A stretch of 64,000 nucleotides of DNA from G963662905 sp963676415 (GTDB taxonomy: Bacteria; Bacteroidota; Bacteroidia; Bacteroidales; WRLA01): NCBI GenBank assembly GCA_963676415.1, contig OY781097.1, positions 3,844,001 to 3,908,000 of the forward strand, read 5' to 3'. Below are positions 34,899-43,228 of this stretch, piece by piece. The notes under the pieces were generated by a model that saw only the letters and a list, made by a program, of their open reading frames with translations, was not told the DNA's origin and ran no database searches. The translations under genes and the position numbers were made by a program. The number at the start of each line of letters is the position of its first letter. Positions within the stretch are counted from its first letter, which is position 1.

Positions 34899-34926
34899 AA
34901 AAAAACCCCTGCTTTTGCAGAGGTTT
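34899..34926 (-). terminator. Terminator of the tRNA-Leu gene
   Basis: On the minus strand CCTCTGC and GCAGGGG form a 7-bp hairpin with a 4-base loop (one G-T pair), followed by a T-run at 34899-34905. It ends just after the tRNA. Confidence 0.75.
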
Positions 34927-34929
34927 CTG

Positions 34930-35013
34930 TGCCCAGGACAAGAATCGAACTTGCACTCCGTAACCGGAACATGGCCCTCAACCATGCGCGTCTACCAGTT
35001 CCGCCACCTGGGC
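34930..35013 (-). tRNA. tRNA-Leu (GAG anticodon)
   Basis: The minus strand shows acceptor GCCCAGG pairing with CCTGGGC, discriminator A, a D-arm with GGTAGACG, an anticodon stem CATGG/CCATG with loop TTGAGGG (anticodon GAG) and a long variable arm, followed by the T-loop GTTCGATTC. The long variable arm identifies a class II tRNA. CCA is not encoded. Confidence 0.95.
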
Positions 35014-35029
35014 TTCTCGTTTGAGGGTG

Positions 35030-35058
35030 CAAATATACAAAAAAATTTTTCCCACCAA
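35030..35058 (-). promoter_or_regulatory. Promoter of tRNA-Leu
   Basis: On the minus strand a TTG (35058-35056) and TATATTTG (35037-35030) are 18 bases apart, a good Bacteroidota promoter. The predicted start lies about 10 bases before the mature tRNA 5' end. Confidence 0.6.
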
Positions 35059-35075
35059 GAGAAAATGAAAAAAAA

Positions 35076-35681
35076 TTACCAGCTCAGGAAAACTGCTGTC
35101 CAAAAGGCCAATGGCACAACGGTTCCCCAGATGATTTGCTCGTTTCTGCGGCTGCGTTCAATCCGCTCTTGTTCAAGTATTTGTTGTTCCCTGGCCCACT
35201 GCTGGTGCTCTGCCTGCTTGTCTGCCTCATTTTTTTGTTGCAATTCCCTGATTTTTGCTAAATAAACCGGAACTTCCTTTGGCGGATTGGGCTCTTGCGT
35301 GAGGTATTCCAGGTCATGCTGCGCTTTTGCCAGCTCATTGATATTGAAATACGCAATACCGCGCAGATACCGCGATTCCTGAATATACGGCTTCTTGTCC
35401 AGCACTACAGAGAAATCTGCTATTGCGGCATCATACTGTTTCAACTGCATTTCGGCATAGCCTCGATCCTGGTACAAAAGATAATAATAAGGCATCGTTT
35501 CAATGGCCTTATCAAATTGCCCGATGGCCTCCTGATATTTGCCCTGTAAAGCCAATTGGCGTCCCTCATCCATGAATTTTTTGTACGCCCCTGCCCTTTC
35601 CTGGGCGTTTAATGTAAATGCCATTCCGCAAAAAAGCAGGAAGGCAATAGACAGATTCCGGATTAAAATGTTGATTTTCAT
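35076..35681 (-). CDS. TPR-repeat secreted or membrane-anchored protein
   Basis: 201 residues. A signal peptide (1-27, ending TLNAQ) is followed by about three tetratricopeptide units (ALQGKYQEAIGQFDKAIETMP, DRGYAEMQLKQYDAAIADFSVVLDKKP, YLRGIAYFNINELAKAQHDLEYL), a basic Q/E-rich coiled coil (150-180) and a C-terminal helix GTVVPLAFWTAVFLSW. It is likely a periplasmic scaffold anchored at the C-terminus. Partners unknown. Confidence 0.75.
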   Translation of the reverse strand: MKINILIRNLSIAFLLFCGMAFTLNAQERAGAYKKFMDEGRQLALQGKYQEAIGQFDKAIETMPYYYLLYQDRGYAEMQLKQYDAAIADFSVVLDKKPYIQESRYLRGIAYFNINELAKAQHDLEYLTQEPNPPKEVPVYLAKIRELQQKNEADKQAEHQQWAREQQILEQERIERSRRNEQIIWGTVVPLAFWTAVFLSW

Positions 35682-35818
35682 GATGTAAATTTAATAAAAA
35701 GGGCAAAATGCCGATTTGCAAATTGCCTTTTTGAATACAAAAACTATTCCTTAATAATGTTTGCCCTTAGCATCGGGCATTAGGAATAGAAACAAATTGG
35801 ATTTTTACTTTAAAGTAC

Positions 35819-35950
35819 TGTGCTTGATTCATAATGTTCGAGGTCAAGGCATTTCTTTTGTTGGAAACAAGGAGTCCCGTCTCTACGGGATGACTGTTTC
35901 CAGCAAAAGAAATAATCCCGAAGCTTCGGGAGGCATTATGGGCAAGCACA
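35819..35950. repeat. 132-bp nested palindromic element
   Basis: The ends TGTGCTTG (35819-35826) and CAAGCACA (35943-35950) pair, as do CATAATG (35830-35836) and CATTATG (35934-35940). Inside, an 18-bp arm at 35852-35869 pairs with 35895-35912 with one mismatch and encloses TCCCGT/ACGGGA. A separate perfect palindrome TCCCGAAGCTTCGGGA occupies 35916-35931. It lies between pepE and the TPR gene and contains no ORF. It looks like a MITE or REP-type element. Confidence 0.65.
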
Positions 35951-35952
35951 AA

Positions 35953-36690
35953 TTATGCTTTCAGCAGGAAATTCACATCCCCACCCACTTCAATCTCATA
36001 AAACTCTTTTCCAAATTTAAAAATACGCATTTTATTGCGGCCTTTAAGCTCCATATGGTCACCTTCGATTTGCAGCAGACTTGCTTCACGCAATCCGGCA
36101 ACATACATATCCTTGTTAACAATGATAAACTCTTCAATACGTGCCTCGCGGGTCTCACCTCCATGCCCCTCAGGATGTTTATCAAGATAATGCGGATTAA
36201 TCTGGAAAGGGATCAGGTTCAGGCAGTTAAAGCTTTCAGGCTCCACAATGGGCATATCATTGGTTGTGCGCAAAGTAGGGCAAGCCACATTACTTCCGGC
36301 ACTCCAGCCCATATAGTGCATACCTTCTTCGACACGCTGGCGGATCTGCTCCATCAGGCCGTAGCGCTGCATTTCCCGGACCAAATGAAAAGTGTTGCCA
36401 CCACCCACAGCAATAGCTTCGGCATGTTTTACCGCTTCCACTGCGTCTTTTTCTTTATGGATGCTGTAAATTTCATAGCCCAGTTCTTTGTAAACAGCCG
36501 CGACCCTATCTTCATATACATCGTAGGATTTTTCAATGCTTTCGGGATTCAGGCCAACGCCGGCATAAGGGATGAACAAAACCCTTTTTACTCCGGTATT
36601 TTGCAGGAATTCAGAGATATAAGTACGCGGCCAGCCTAAATACGCTTCACCGGAATTGGTCGAATTGCTAATCAACAGTAATCGTTTCAT
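35953..36690 (-). CDS. pepE: Dipeptidase E (alpha-aspartyl dipeptidase)
   Basis: 245 residues, the usual length of peptidase E. It hydrolyses dipeptides with an N-terminal aspartate. AIAVGGGNTFHLV and GWSAGSNVACPTLRTTNDMPIV hold the nucleophilic Ser in a GWSAGS elbow, and FQINPHYLDKHPEGHGGET supplies the conserved His-containing segment. It is cytoplasmic. The neighbours are unrelated, and it has its own promoter candidate at 36727-36734. Confidence 0.92.
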   Translation of the reverse strand: MKRLLLISNSTNSGEAYLGWPRTYISEFLQNTGVKRVLFIPYAGVGLNPESIEKSYDVYEDRVAAVYKELGYEIYSIHKEKDAVEAVKHAEAIAVGGGNTFHLVREMQRYGLMEQIRQRVEEGMHYMGWSAGSNVACPTLRTTNDMPIVEPESFNCLNLIPFQINPHYLDKHPEGHGGETREARIEEFIIVNKDMYVAGLREASLLQIEGDHMELKGRNKMRIFKFGKEFYEIEVGGDVNFLLKA

Positions 36691-36726
36691 AGTGCTTGTT
36701 TTGTGAATGTTAATGATTTATTGAGG

Positions 36727-36734
36727 CAAATATA
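36727..36734 (-). promoter_or_regulatory. -7 element of pepE
   Basis: On the minus strand TATATTTG matches TAnnTTTG exactly, 36 bases before the pepE start. Confidence 0.45.
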
Positions 36735-36749
36735 CACTTTTGGGCAGAA

Positions 36750-38492
36750 TTAGCCGCCCCTTGTGCCGATGAGTTCAAGACCATTTTGGATCAGTTCCTG
36801 CCAATCACGGCTTTCGGATTCCAACACTTGCAAATGGGATTCAACTTCTGTTTTTAGCTGTTCTGCCCCTCCCCGCTCTGCCAGCAGTTCCAAAATCTCA
36901 AGAGGCAGGAGCCAATCTTGGAATGACCCATTTTTAAATTCCCCCCAGATTTCATACAGCTTCATGTGCGCAGTTGTATTTTCGCGTAATGCACGAACCT
37001 GAGCATAAAGCCCGTGCAATCTTTTTGAAGCCTCATCATGCACAATTTTATGCGTTTTTTCTTTGGGCACCGGAAAAGCAAAACCCCAGCGCTGCGGATC
37101 GGCCAAACCCGAAAAAGCAGATGAAATATTGGCGCCAATAGCCATATCGTACATACCCCACGCAGGCTGGAAAAGCAGCTGGTTTTCAAATTTTACGGTA
37201 CAATCACGAAAACTGAGCAGAAGCAATTTGTCTTCCCGCCAGAGCGCATTTCTCAAAACGCCCGAAACCTTCAAACCCGATTTATATTCCAATTTGACTT
37301 GCCGCCCGAGCTTCATTCCCAGAGCATGCAGGTCTTCCTCAGTGTGCATTTCCGGCGGTTTCGGAGAATTCACCCACATTCCGGCAGGCGATCCAAAACC
37401 TTCACTATGGTATTCTTTTCCATGGCCTTCCAACTGCACATCCTGGCAGGCAAGTGCAGTTTCTCCTTTAAATGTAAGGTAAACCGTTTCCTCATCTTGC
37501 GCAATAAAATCATGCAAAACACCCGAAACCTGTAAGCCTGACGACCACACAACAGTGGCGAGGTTTTCTGAAGCTTTGGCCTGTTGCAGCGCATAAAGCC
37601 CGCCCCGGCGCAAAGCCATAGTATCCGCAAACTCATCCAATACTTTATTTAAGTGCGCAAAATCGGGCGTAACAAAAAGCTGCGGCTGTCGCGTGGTAAT
37701 ATCGAACGACTGAAAAGCTGCATCTAAATTGTAGGGCAGTTTTTTTACATCATCCTGCAAAGCAGAAAAACTCTCTCCAATGGATGAAAGCAGTCCTGCG
37801 CCATAAATCCGTGGCTTTTCCAAACTCCCGACCAGGCCATATTCTACCGTCCACCAATGCAGGTTGCGTATGCGCGACATCTCGCTCATGCCGTCCATGC
37901 AGGCTTCGATTTCAGCAAGCCCTTGCTCTGCTTTGCGGATATCTTTTGCATTTGAATACGGATCTGCTTTGAGGATGGACAGATGACGTATCGCTTCATA
38001 TTGCTGATAATCAATAGCTGATGAAAATGCACGGGAACCAATACGGCCAAAGCTGCGCAAATAATCCGCATATTCAGGCTCGGCAATGATGGGCGCATGT
38101 CCGGCAGCTTCATGCACAATATCCGGTGCTGGGGTGTATAAAACCTGATCAATCGGGCGGATATCGGCCGCAATGACCAAAACATTATACGCCTGAAATT
38201 CCATAAAAGCAGCCGGAGGAATAAAGCCATCCACCGCCACGGCAGCCCAGCCAATTTCTTTCAAAATGCGGTTCATGCCGTACATATGAGGAATACGATT
38301 GATGCTGATACCGGTTTTTTTCAGGCAATTTAGATAGGATTTATGTGCCACCTGAGGCAGATAATCCACATTACGGCGCATTATGTAGCGCCAAACCGCA
38401 TGATCCTGCTCCGTATAATCGTTATAAGGCTGATCGATAATGATATTGCGCAAATGCTTTGGCAAACGCTCCAGAATTTCGTTCATTTCCAT
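36750..38492 (-). CDS. Aromatic amino acid hydroxylase (phenylalanine 4-monooxygenase family)
   Basis: 580 residues. The N-terminal half is the non-heme-iron hydroxylase domain: iron ligands His127 and His132 (HEAAGHAP) and Glu217 (TVEYGL), with the pterin/substrate region around PAPDIVHE. It would hydroxylate phenylalanine (or another aromatic amino acid) using O2 and tetrahydropterin. Bacterial PhhA is about 260-300 residues; here a C-terminal half of about 270 residues contains beta-rich repeats (GLQVSGVLHDFIAQDEETVYLTF, GLKVSGVLRNALW) of unknown role. Whether the product feeds tyrosine synthesis or catabolism is not shown by the context. Confidence 0.88.
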   Translation of the reverse strand: MEMNEILERLPKHLRNIIIDQPYNDYTEQDHAVWRYIMRRNVDYLPQVAHKSYLNCLKKTGISINRIPHMYGMNRILKEIGWAAVAVDGFIPPAAFMEFQAYNVLVIAADIRPIDQVLYTPAPDIVHEAAGHAPIIAEPEYADYLRSFGRIGSRAFSSAIDYQQYEAIRHLSILKADPYSNAKDIRKAEQGLAEIEACMDGMSEMSRIRNLHWWTVEYGLVGSLEKPRIYGAGLLSSIGESFSALQDDVKKLPYNLDAAFQSFDITTRQPQLFVTPDFAHLNKVLDEFADTMALRRGGLYALQQAKASENLATVVWSSGLQVSGVLHDFIAQDEETVYLTFKGETALACQDVQLEGHGKEYHSEGFGSPAGMWVNSPKPPEMHTEEDLHALGMKLGRQVKLEYKSGLKVSGVLRNALWREDKLLLLSFRDCTVKFENQLLFQPAWGMYDMAIGANISSAFSGLADPQRWGFAFPVPKEKTHKIVHDEASKRLHGLYAQVRALRENTTAHMKLYEIWGEFKNGSFQDWLLPLEILELLAERGGAEQLKTEVESHLQVLESESRDWQELIQNGLELIGTRGG

Positions 38493-38577
38493 AAGTCCGG
38501 TTTTGCAATTAAAGATAGTTGTTTTTATTTAATCTAAATAACATATAATCAAAGCAATCGTTCATTATCAGCAGCGC

Positions 38578-38607
38578 TTTGTCAGAAGAAAAAAATTCCG
38601 AAATTTG
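38578..38607 (+). promoter_or_regulatory. Promoter of the TPR lipoprotein gene
   Basis: TTTG (38578-38581) and GAAATTTG (38600-38607, one mismatch to TAnnTTTG) are 18 bases apart, 18 bases before the start. Confidence 0.4.
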
Positions 38608-38625
38608 CAGATTAAAATTTGAACT

Positions 38626-39042
38626 ATGATAAAATCAATTCGAATACTTTCCACCCTTTTTATATTCAGCCTGCTGTTGAGCAGTTGCCAGGACAAGAAA
38701 AAAGCCAGCTTTGATAAAGTGCGCGAAGGTGTGCGGATGGTCTATAGAAACGACAATGCCGGAGCGCGGCAGCTCTTCGACGAAGCAATTGAGCTTGATC
38801 CGCAAAATGCCGAAGCCTGGTACCAAAGGGGGAACACTTACACTGATATAGGAGATTTTGATCAGGCACTGTCCGATTATAATGAGGCCATCCGGCTGAA
38901 GCCCACTTATGCAGACGCCTATTTTAACCGTGGACTGGTAAAAAAATACATGGGAAATGATGATGGAGCCTGCGCCGATTTCAAGCAGTCGCATAATTTA
39001 GGCAAGGAAAATATTGTGGACTATTTCAAACATTGCCCTTGA
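38626..39042 (+). CDS. TPR-repeat lipoprotein
   Basis: 138 residues. The signal ends in a lipobox (LLSSCQDK). Two to three tetratricopeptide units follow (NDNAGARQLFDEAIELDPQNAEAWYQRGNTYTDIGDFDQALSDYNEAIRLKPTYADAYFNRGLV in parts), with FDQALSDYNEAIRLKP the clearest. It should be a small lipid-anchored periplasmic scaffold. Partner unknown. Confidence 0.8.
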   Translation: MIKSIRILSTLFIFSLLLSSCQDKKKASFDKVREGVRMVYRNDNAGARQLFDEAIELDPQNAEAWYQRGNTYTDIGDFDQALSDYNEAIRLKPTYADAYFNRGLVKKYMGNDDGACADFKQSHNLGKENIVDYFKHCP

Positions 39043-39084
39043 TTCTGATTTAGAGGGCGGTAGCTCTTTGGGTTTCCTCGCTTG

Positions 39085-39153
39085 GCGCTCGGGAGGACGC
39101 TCCATATCGCAATTTCCGAAAATTGGGGATTGGAGCGTCCTTTCGACGAGCGC
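39085..39153. repeat. Nested palindrome between lipoprotein and YafQ locus
   Basis: AGGACGCTCCA (39094-39104) is perfectly inverted as TGGAGCGTCCT (39131-39141), and flanking GCGCTCG (39085-39091) pairs with CGAGCGC (39147-39153). The stem encloses 26 bases including CAATTT/AAATTG. It is GC-rich in an AT-rich surround and lacks a T-run, so it resembles a REP or a remnant of a mobile element. Confidence 0.55.
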
Positions 39154-39169
39154 AGCAGCTGAAACTACA

Positions 39170-39445
39170 CTAAAACAGGTCGCTATGAGTACCCGTTCTC
39201 ACTAAACTAATTGTATTCCTATTAACATCAAGATGCCAAATAATCAGCCAGTCTGATTTAATATGCGCTTCCCAAAATCTGCTATAATTTCCGGACAAAA
39301 TGTGTGGACTAAATTTGTTTGGAAGTGCACCGTCTTTTTCTAGTGTTTGAACGATCTCCTTTAGAAGATTAAAATTATAATGTCTCTTTTTAAGTATTTT
39401 AACGTCCTTTCTAAACCGATTAGTGTAATCAATTTGATACATCAA
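39170..39445 (-). CDS. YafQ-family toxin
   Basis: 91 residues. KKRHYNFNLLKEIVQTLEKDG, LSGNYSRFWEAHIKSDWLIIW and RTGTHSDLF match the YafQ family of RelE-fold ribosome-dependent mRNA endonucleases; the terminal THSDLF carries the catalytic His of YafQ. The ATG overlaps the antitoxin stop by four bases, so translation is coupled. Confidence 0.9.
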   Translation of the reverse strand: MMYQIDYTNRFRKDVKILKKRHYNFNLLKEIVQTLEKDGALPNKFSPHILSGNYSRFWEAHIKSDWLIIWHLDVNRNTISLVRTGTHSDLF

Positions 39446-39645
39446 ATTTCCAGTTCATCAAACAATTGATCCGAATTACTTACTTTATTCACTTTTCCGT
39501 CCACAACATCTTTTATGGCTTTCTTCGTCTCGTAATTTATTTCAGACTCCTCGACTAAGGTGCTTGTAATATTCATCCGCTTAAGTAGGTCTATCAAAAA
39601 CTTATGTTCTTCAACAGATTTCGGTTTAATTAAAATCGAAGCCAT
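39442..39645 (-). CDS. Antitoxin partner of the YafQ-family toxin
   Basis: 67 residues from the ATG at 39645 (MASILIKPKSVEEHKF); the frame opens five codons earlier. The protein has a beta strand followed by helices and an acidic C-terminal half (INYETKKAIKDVVDGKVNKV). It is not obviously of the DinJ type, but its size, overlap with the toxin and acidic tail fit an antitoxin that would bind toxin and its own promoter. Confidence 0.75.
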   Translation of the reverse strand: MASILIKPKSVEEHKFLIDLLKRMNITSTLVEESEINYETKKAIKDVVDGKVNKVSNSDQLFDELEI

Positions 39646-39755
39646 GATTTTTTTGAACAAAAATAATGGTAATTCCTCTGAAAAGCAAATTCCTGATTCG
39701 TAGGCTATCAGTTATTTATATTCTGTAAAAATAACACCCCTCCCTCTCCAAACCC

Positions 39756-39785
39756 TTGACAATATGCTTTTTCCTTTTAATTTTG
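39756..39785 (+). promoter_or_regulatory. Promoter of the hydroxyproline operon
   Basis: TTG (39756-39758) and a perfect TAATTTTG (39778-39785) are exactly 19 bases apart, the Bacteroidota consensus. The predicted transcript has a leader of about 170 bases before the activator gene at 39961. I see no riboswitch class I can name in that leader. Confidence 0.7.
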
Positions 39786-39960
39786 TCATCGTGATAAGCA
39801 AGATCGTCATATCAAATTTATATAAGCGTGAAGGCAAGGGTCTTTACGAATGCTGGATCTATTAATTTCTTTCCCTTCTTCTTGGCTGGATAACTTTCTG
39901 GCCTGTTCATTTCCTGTTTTCTTATTTTATTTTCTAATCAAAGGATAATTGTATTCCATC

Positions 39961-40758
39961 ATGAAGGGAATAATTTATGATATAAAGCGCTTTGCTGTGC
40001 ACGATGGCCCGGGCATTCGGTCAACCGTATTTTTTAAAGGCTGCCCGCTTTCCTGTATCTGGTGCCATAATCCTGAAAGCCAAAGTCAATCCATCGAACA
40101 TCTTGAAGAACAGCATAAACTCGACGGGCAAATCTTTGGCTATCAGAGGCAAAACGGTCGTGAAATCAGTGCTTCCGAACTTCTTGCCGAGCTGGAAAAA
40201 GACCGGGTTTTTATGGAAGAATCCGGTGGTGGCATTACACTCAGCGGTGGCGAACCGCTGATGCAAGCCGGTTTTCTGCGCGAAGTACTCAGGCAGCTCA
40301 AGCAATCGGGCTTCCATACTGCGCTGGACACCTGTGGATTTGCCAACCCAAAGCTTTTCCAGGAAATTGCCGTCCTGCCCGACCTGATCCTCTACGACCT
40401 GAAACTGATGGATCCGGTTCCGCATAAAAAATATACGGCAGTTGGTAATGACCCTATTTTGAAAAACCTGAAATACCTGCACGAAACCGGGAAAAAATCC
40501 TGGATAAGGATTCCGATCGTAGAAGGAATTACAGATACTGAAAACAATATTCAGGAAATATTGAATTTTCTGGATGAAATCCGTCAGATCGTGGCACAGG
40601 TCAACCTCCTGCCCTATCACGATACAGCAAAACATAAGTACAAGAAATTCGGCAAAGAGTACGCATTGAAAGATTTGACTGCAATGAGCAAAGATGATTT
40701 GCACGGGCTGAAATCCCGATTCGAAAAGGCCGGATTCCAAACAAAAATTGGTGGATAA
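39961..40758 (+). CDS. Glycyl-radical enzyme activase (HypE-like)
   Basis: 265 residues from the ATG at 39961, chosen over a TTG four codons upstream. GCPLSCIWCHNPES is the radical SAM CxxxCxxC motif, and GGITLSGGEPLMQ and LDTCGFA continue the activase signature. It installs the glycyl radical on the dehydratase encoded 20 bases downstream. Unlike most hydroxyproline-dehydratase activases, the region after the CHNPES motif lacks the cysteine-rich insertion for extra [4Fe-4S] clusters: no Cys occurs until residue 116 or so. Confidence 0.88.
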   Translation: MKGIIYDIKRFAVHDGPGIRSTVFFKGCPLSCIWCHNPESQSQSIEHLEEQHKLDGQIFGYQRQNGREISASELLAELEKDRVFMEESGGGITLSGGEPLMQAGFLREVLRQLKQSGFHTALDTCGFANPKLFQEIAVLPDLILYDLKLMDPVPHKKYTAVGNDPILKNLKYLHETGKKSWIRIPIVEGITDTENNIQEILNFLDEIRQIVAQVNLLPYHDTAKHKYKKFGKEYALKDLTAMSKDDLHGLKSRFEKAGFQTKIGG

Positions 40759-40778
40759 ACCGAAAAAAAAACAAAGCA

Positions 40779-43145
40779 ATGATAAACGATCGTATAAAAC
40801 AACTAAGAACCAACACTTTAGAAGCGGTAAACCGGCTTTCGGCAGAACGTGCGCTTCTGATTACCGAATTTTATAAAAGCGAAGCATGTCGCGGGAAATC
40901 GGTTCCCGTGCAGCGTGCCATGGCTTTTGCACACCTATTGGAGCACAAGTATATTTGCATCAACGACAGCGAATTAATCGTTGGCGAACGCGGTCCGGCA
41001 CCAAAAGCCTGTCCCACATATCCGGAAGTGAGCCTGCACTCCTTGCAGGATCTGGACATTCTGGATGCCCGCGAAAAAGTAAGCTTCAAAGTAGATAAAG
41101 AAACCCGCGATGCCTACGAAAAAGTGATTATTCCATTCTGGAAAGGCCGTTCGAACCGCGAGCGCATCATGGACAATATGGATCCGCAATGGCTGATGGC
41201 CTACGAAGCCGGCATGTTTACGGAATTTCAGGAGCAACGTGCCCCCGGACATACCGTCGCCGGAAAAAAAGTATTCCAAAAAGGCATGCTTGAACTGATC
41301 GAAGACATCCGCATCAGCCGTGAAAAGCTGGATTTTTATAATGATCCGCTGGCTTTGGACAAACGCGACCAGCTCGAAGGTATGGAAATCAGTGCCCAAG
41401 CAATCATACGCTATGCAGAACGCCATGCAGAAAAACTCGAGGAAATGGCTGCTGCAGAGCAAAATGCACAAAGAGCCGAAGAGCTGAAAACTATGGCTGC
41501 CATCTGCCGCAGGGTTCCCGCTTATGCGCCCCAAAACTTCCACGAAGCGCTGCAGCATTACTGGTTTATCCATTTGGGAGTGATAACGGAACTCAACCCT
41601 TGGGACAGTTTTAATCCCGGCAGATTAGATCAAAACCTGTTTCCATTCTGGGAAGAAGGAATATCTGATGGCACACTCAATAAAGAAATCGCTACAGAGC
41701 TTTTACAATCGTTTTGGGTGAAGTTCAACAATCATCCGGCTCCGCCAAAAGTAGGCGTTACAGCACTGGAAAGCAATACCTATACCGACTTTTCGCTCAT
41801 CAACTTGGGCGGCCTGAAAGAAGACGGCAGCGATGCCGTAAATGAACTTTCTTTCATCATTCTCGATGTGATTGAGGAAATGCGCATCCTGCAGCCCAGC
41901 TCCATGGTGCAGCTCAGCAAGAAAAATCCCGATTCTTTCATCCGCCGTGCAGTTAAAATTACGAAAACAGGCTTTGGCCAGCCCAGCATCTTTAATACCG
42001 ATGCCATTATACAGGAGCTCGTGCGACAGGGAAAGAGCATTACAGATGCACGCAATGGCGGTGCCAGCGGATGTGTGGAAACCGGAGCTTTTGGCACGGA
42101 AAGTTATATCCTCACGGGATATTTCAATCTGGCGAAAATCCTCGAAATCACCCTCAATAACGGTTTTGATCCGAAAACCCAAAAGCAAATCGGACCAAAA
42201 ACAGGCGATCCAAATGATTTTGAAAGCTTTGAAGAATTGATGGAGGCTTATAAAATTCAGGAACAGCATTTTGCGGACATTAAAATCAAGGGAAATGTGA
42301 TTATTGAGCGACTGTTTGCCAAAAACCTGCCCGCTACTTTTCTTTCGCTGCTCATTGATGATTGCATTGCAAATGCGAAAGATTACAATGATGGCGGTGC
42401 GCGCTACAATACTTCCTATGTGCAGGGCGTTGGCACGGGCAGCCTAACCGACAGCCTCACAGCCATCCGCCACCACGTTTTTGAGCAAAGGAATTTCAGC
42501 ATGGATGAACTGGTCCGGGCATTGAAAAACAATTTTGAAGGCCACGAAAAATTACGGCATACATTAATATACGAGACACCGAAATACGGCAATGACGATG
42601 ATTATGCCGATGCACAACTGAGCCGTATTTTTGATATTTTTTATGACAGCATCAATGGAAGGCCAACAGCACGCGGCGGAAAATTCCGCATCAACCTGCT
42701 GCCCACCACATCGCATGTGTATTTTGGCAGTGTGTGCCAGGCTTTGCCCGATGGGCGTAAATCAGGAGAACCACTGAGCGAAGGGATCAGCCCGGTGCAG
42801 GGCAGCGATCAGCACGGCCCCACAGCTGTGATTAAATCTGCTGCGAAAATTGACCACCTGCGCACGGGCGGTACCTTGCTCAATCAGAAATTTTCTCCCG
42901 ATTTCTTTGAGGATGACGAAAGCATCGCCAAAGTTTCGGCGCTGGTGCGCTCCTATTTCCGACTCGATGGGCATCATATTCAGTTTAATGTGGTCACCGC
43001 TTCCACTTTGCGTGATGCGCAGAAACATCCGGAAAAATACCGCGACCTGATTGTGCGCGTAGCCGGATATTCCGATTATTTCAATGATTTGGGCGAAGAT
43101 CTTCAAAATGAGATCATCCGCCGGACAGAACACGAAAATTTGTAA
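40779..43145 (+). CDS. hypD: Glycyl-radical dehydratase, likely trans-4-hydroxy-L-proline dehydratase
   Basis: 788 residues, the length of HypD. The thiyl Cys432 and Glu434 lie in GGASGCVETGAFG, matching positions 434 and 436 of Clostridioides difficile HypD, and the glycyl radical Gly763 is in RVAGYSDYF. HypD removes water from trans-4-hydroxy-L-proline to give Delta1-pyrroline-5-carboxylate, anaerobically. The assignment over other glycyl-radical families (diol, choline, benzylsuccinate) rests on the CVE motif, and on the neighbouring activase and 3-hydroxyproline genes. No proC is visible nearby. Confidence 0.85.
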   Translation: MINDRIKQLRTNTLEAVNRLSAERALLITEFYKSEACRGKSVPVQRAMAFAHLLEHKYICINDSELIVGERGPAPKACPTYPEVSLHSLQDLDILDAREKVSFKVDKETRDAYEKVIIPFWKGRSNRERIMDNMDPQWLMAYEAGMFTEFQEQRAPGHTVAGKKVFQKGMLELIEDIRISREKLDFYNDPLALDKRDQLEGMEISAQAIIRYAERHAEKLEEMAAAEQNAQRAEELKTMAAICRRVPAYAPQNFHEALQHYWFIHLGVITELNPWDSFNPGRLDQNLFPFWEEGISDGTLNKEIATELLQSFWVKFNNHPAPPKVGVTALESNTYTDFSLINLGGLKEDGSDAVNELSFIILDVIEEMRILQPSSMVQLSKKNPDSFIRRAVKITKTGFGQPSIFNTDAIIQELVRQGKSITDARNGGASGCVETGAFGTESYILTGYFNLAKILEITLNNGFDPKTQKQIGPKTGDPNDFESFEELMEAYKIQEQHFADIKIKGNVIIERLFAKNLPATFLSLLIDDCIANAKDYNDGGARYNTSYVQGVGTGSLTDSLTAIRHHVFEQRNFSMDELVRALKNNFEGHEKLRHTLIYETPKYGNDDDYADAQLSRIFDIFYDSINGRPTARGGKFRINLLPTTSHVYFGSVCQALPDGRKSGEPLSEGISPVQGSDQHGPTAVIKSAAKIDHLRTGGTLLNQKFSPDFFEDDESIAKVSALVRSYFRLDGHHIQFNVVTASTLRDAQKHPEKYRDLIVRVAGYSDYFNDLGEDLQNEIIRRTEHENL

Positions 43146-43228
43146 TTTTTTTCATCTATTTTTATTGGTTGATCGCCCCTGGTAATTTGTCGGGGGCATT
43201 TACCGGAAAATTAATAAAACCAAAAGAT

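Noticed and set aside
35761..36639. Plus-strand ORF of 292 residues opposite pepE
   Set aside because: The pepE frame has the catalytic motif and normal length; the antisense ORF covers a palindromic element and has no family features.
39786..39960. Riboswitch in the 170-base leader of the hydroxyproline operon
   Set aside because: No conserved core or strong stem of a known class could be drawn by eye, so only the leader is noted.
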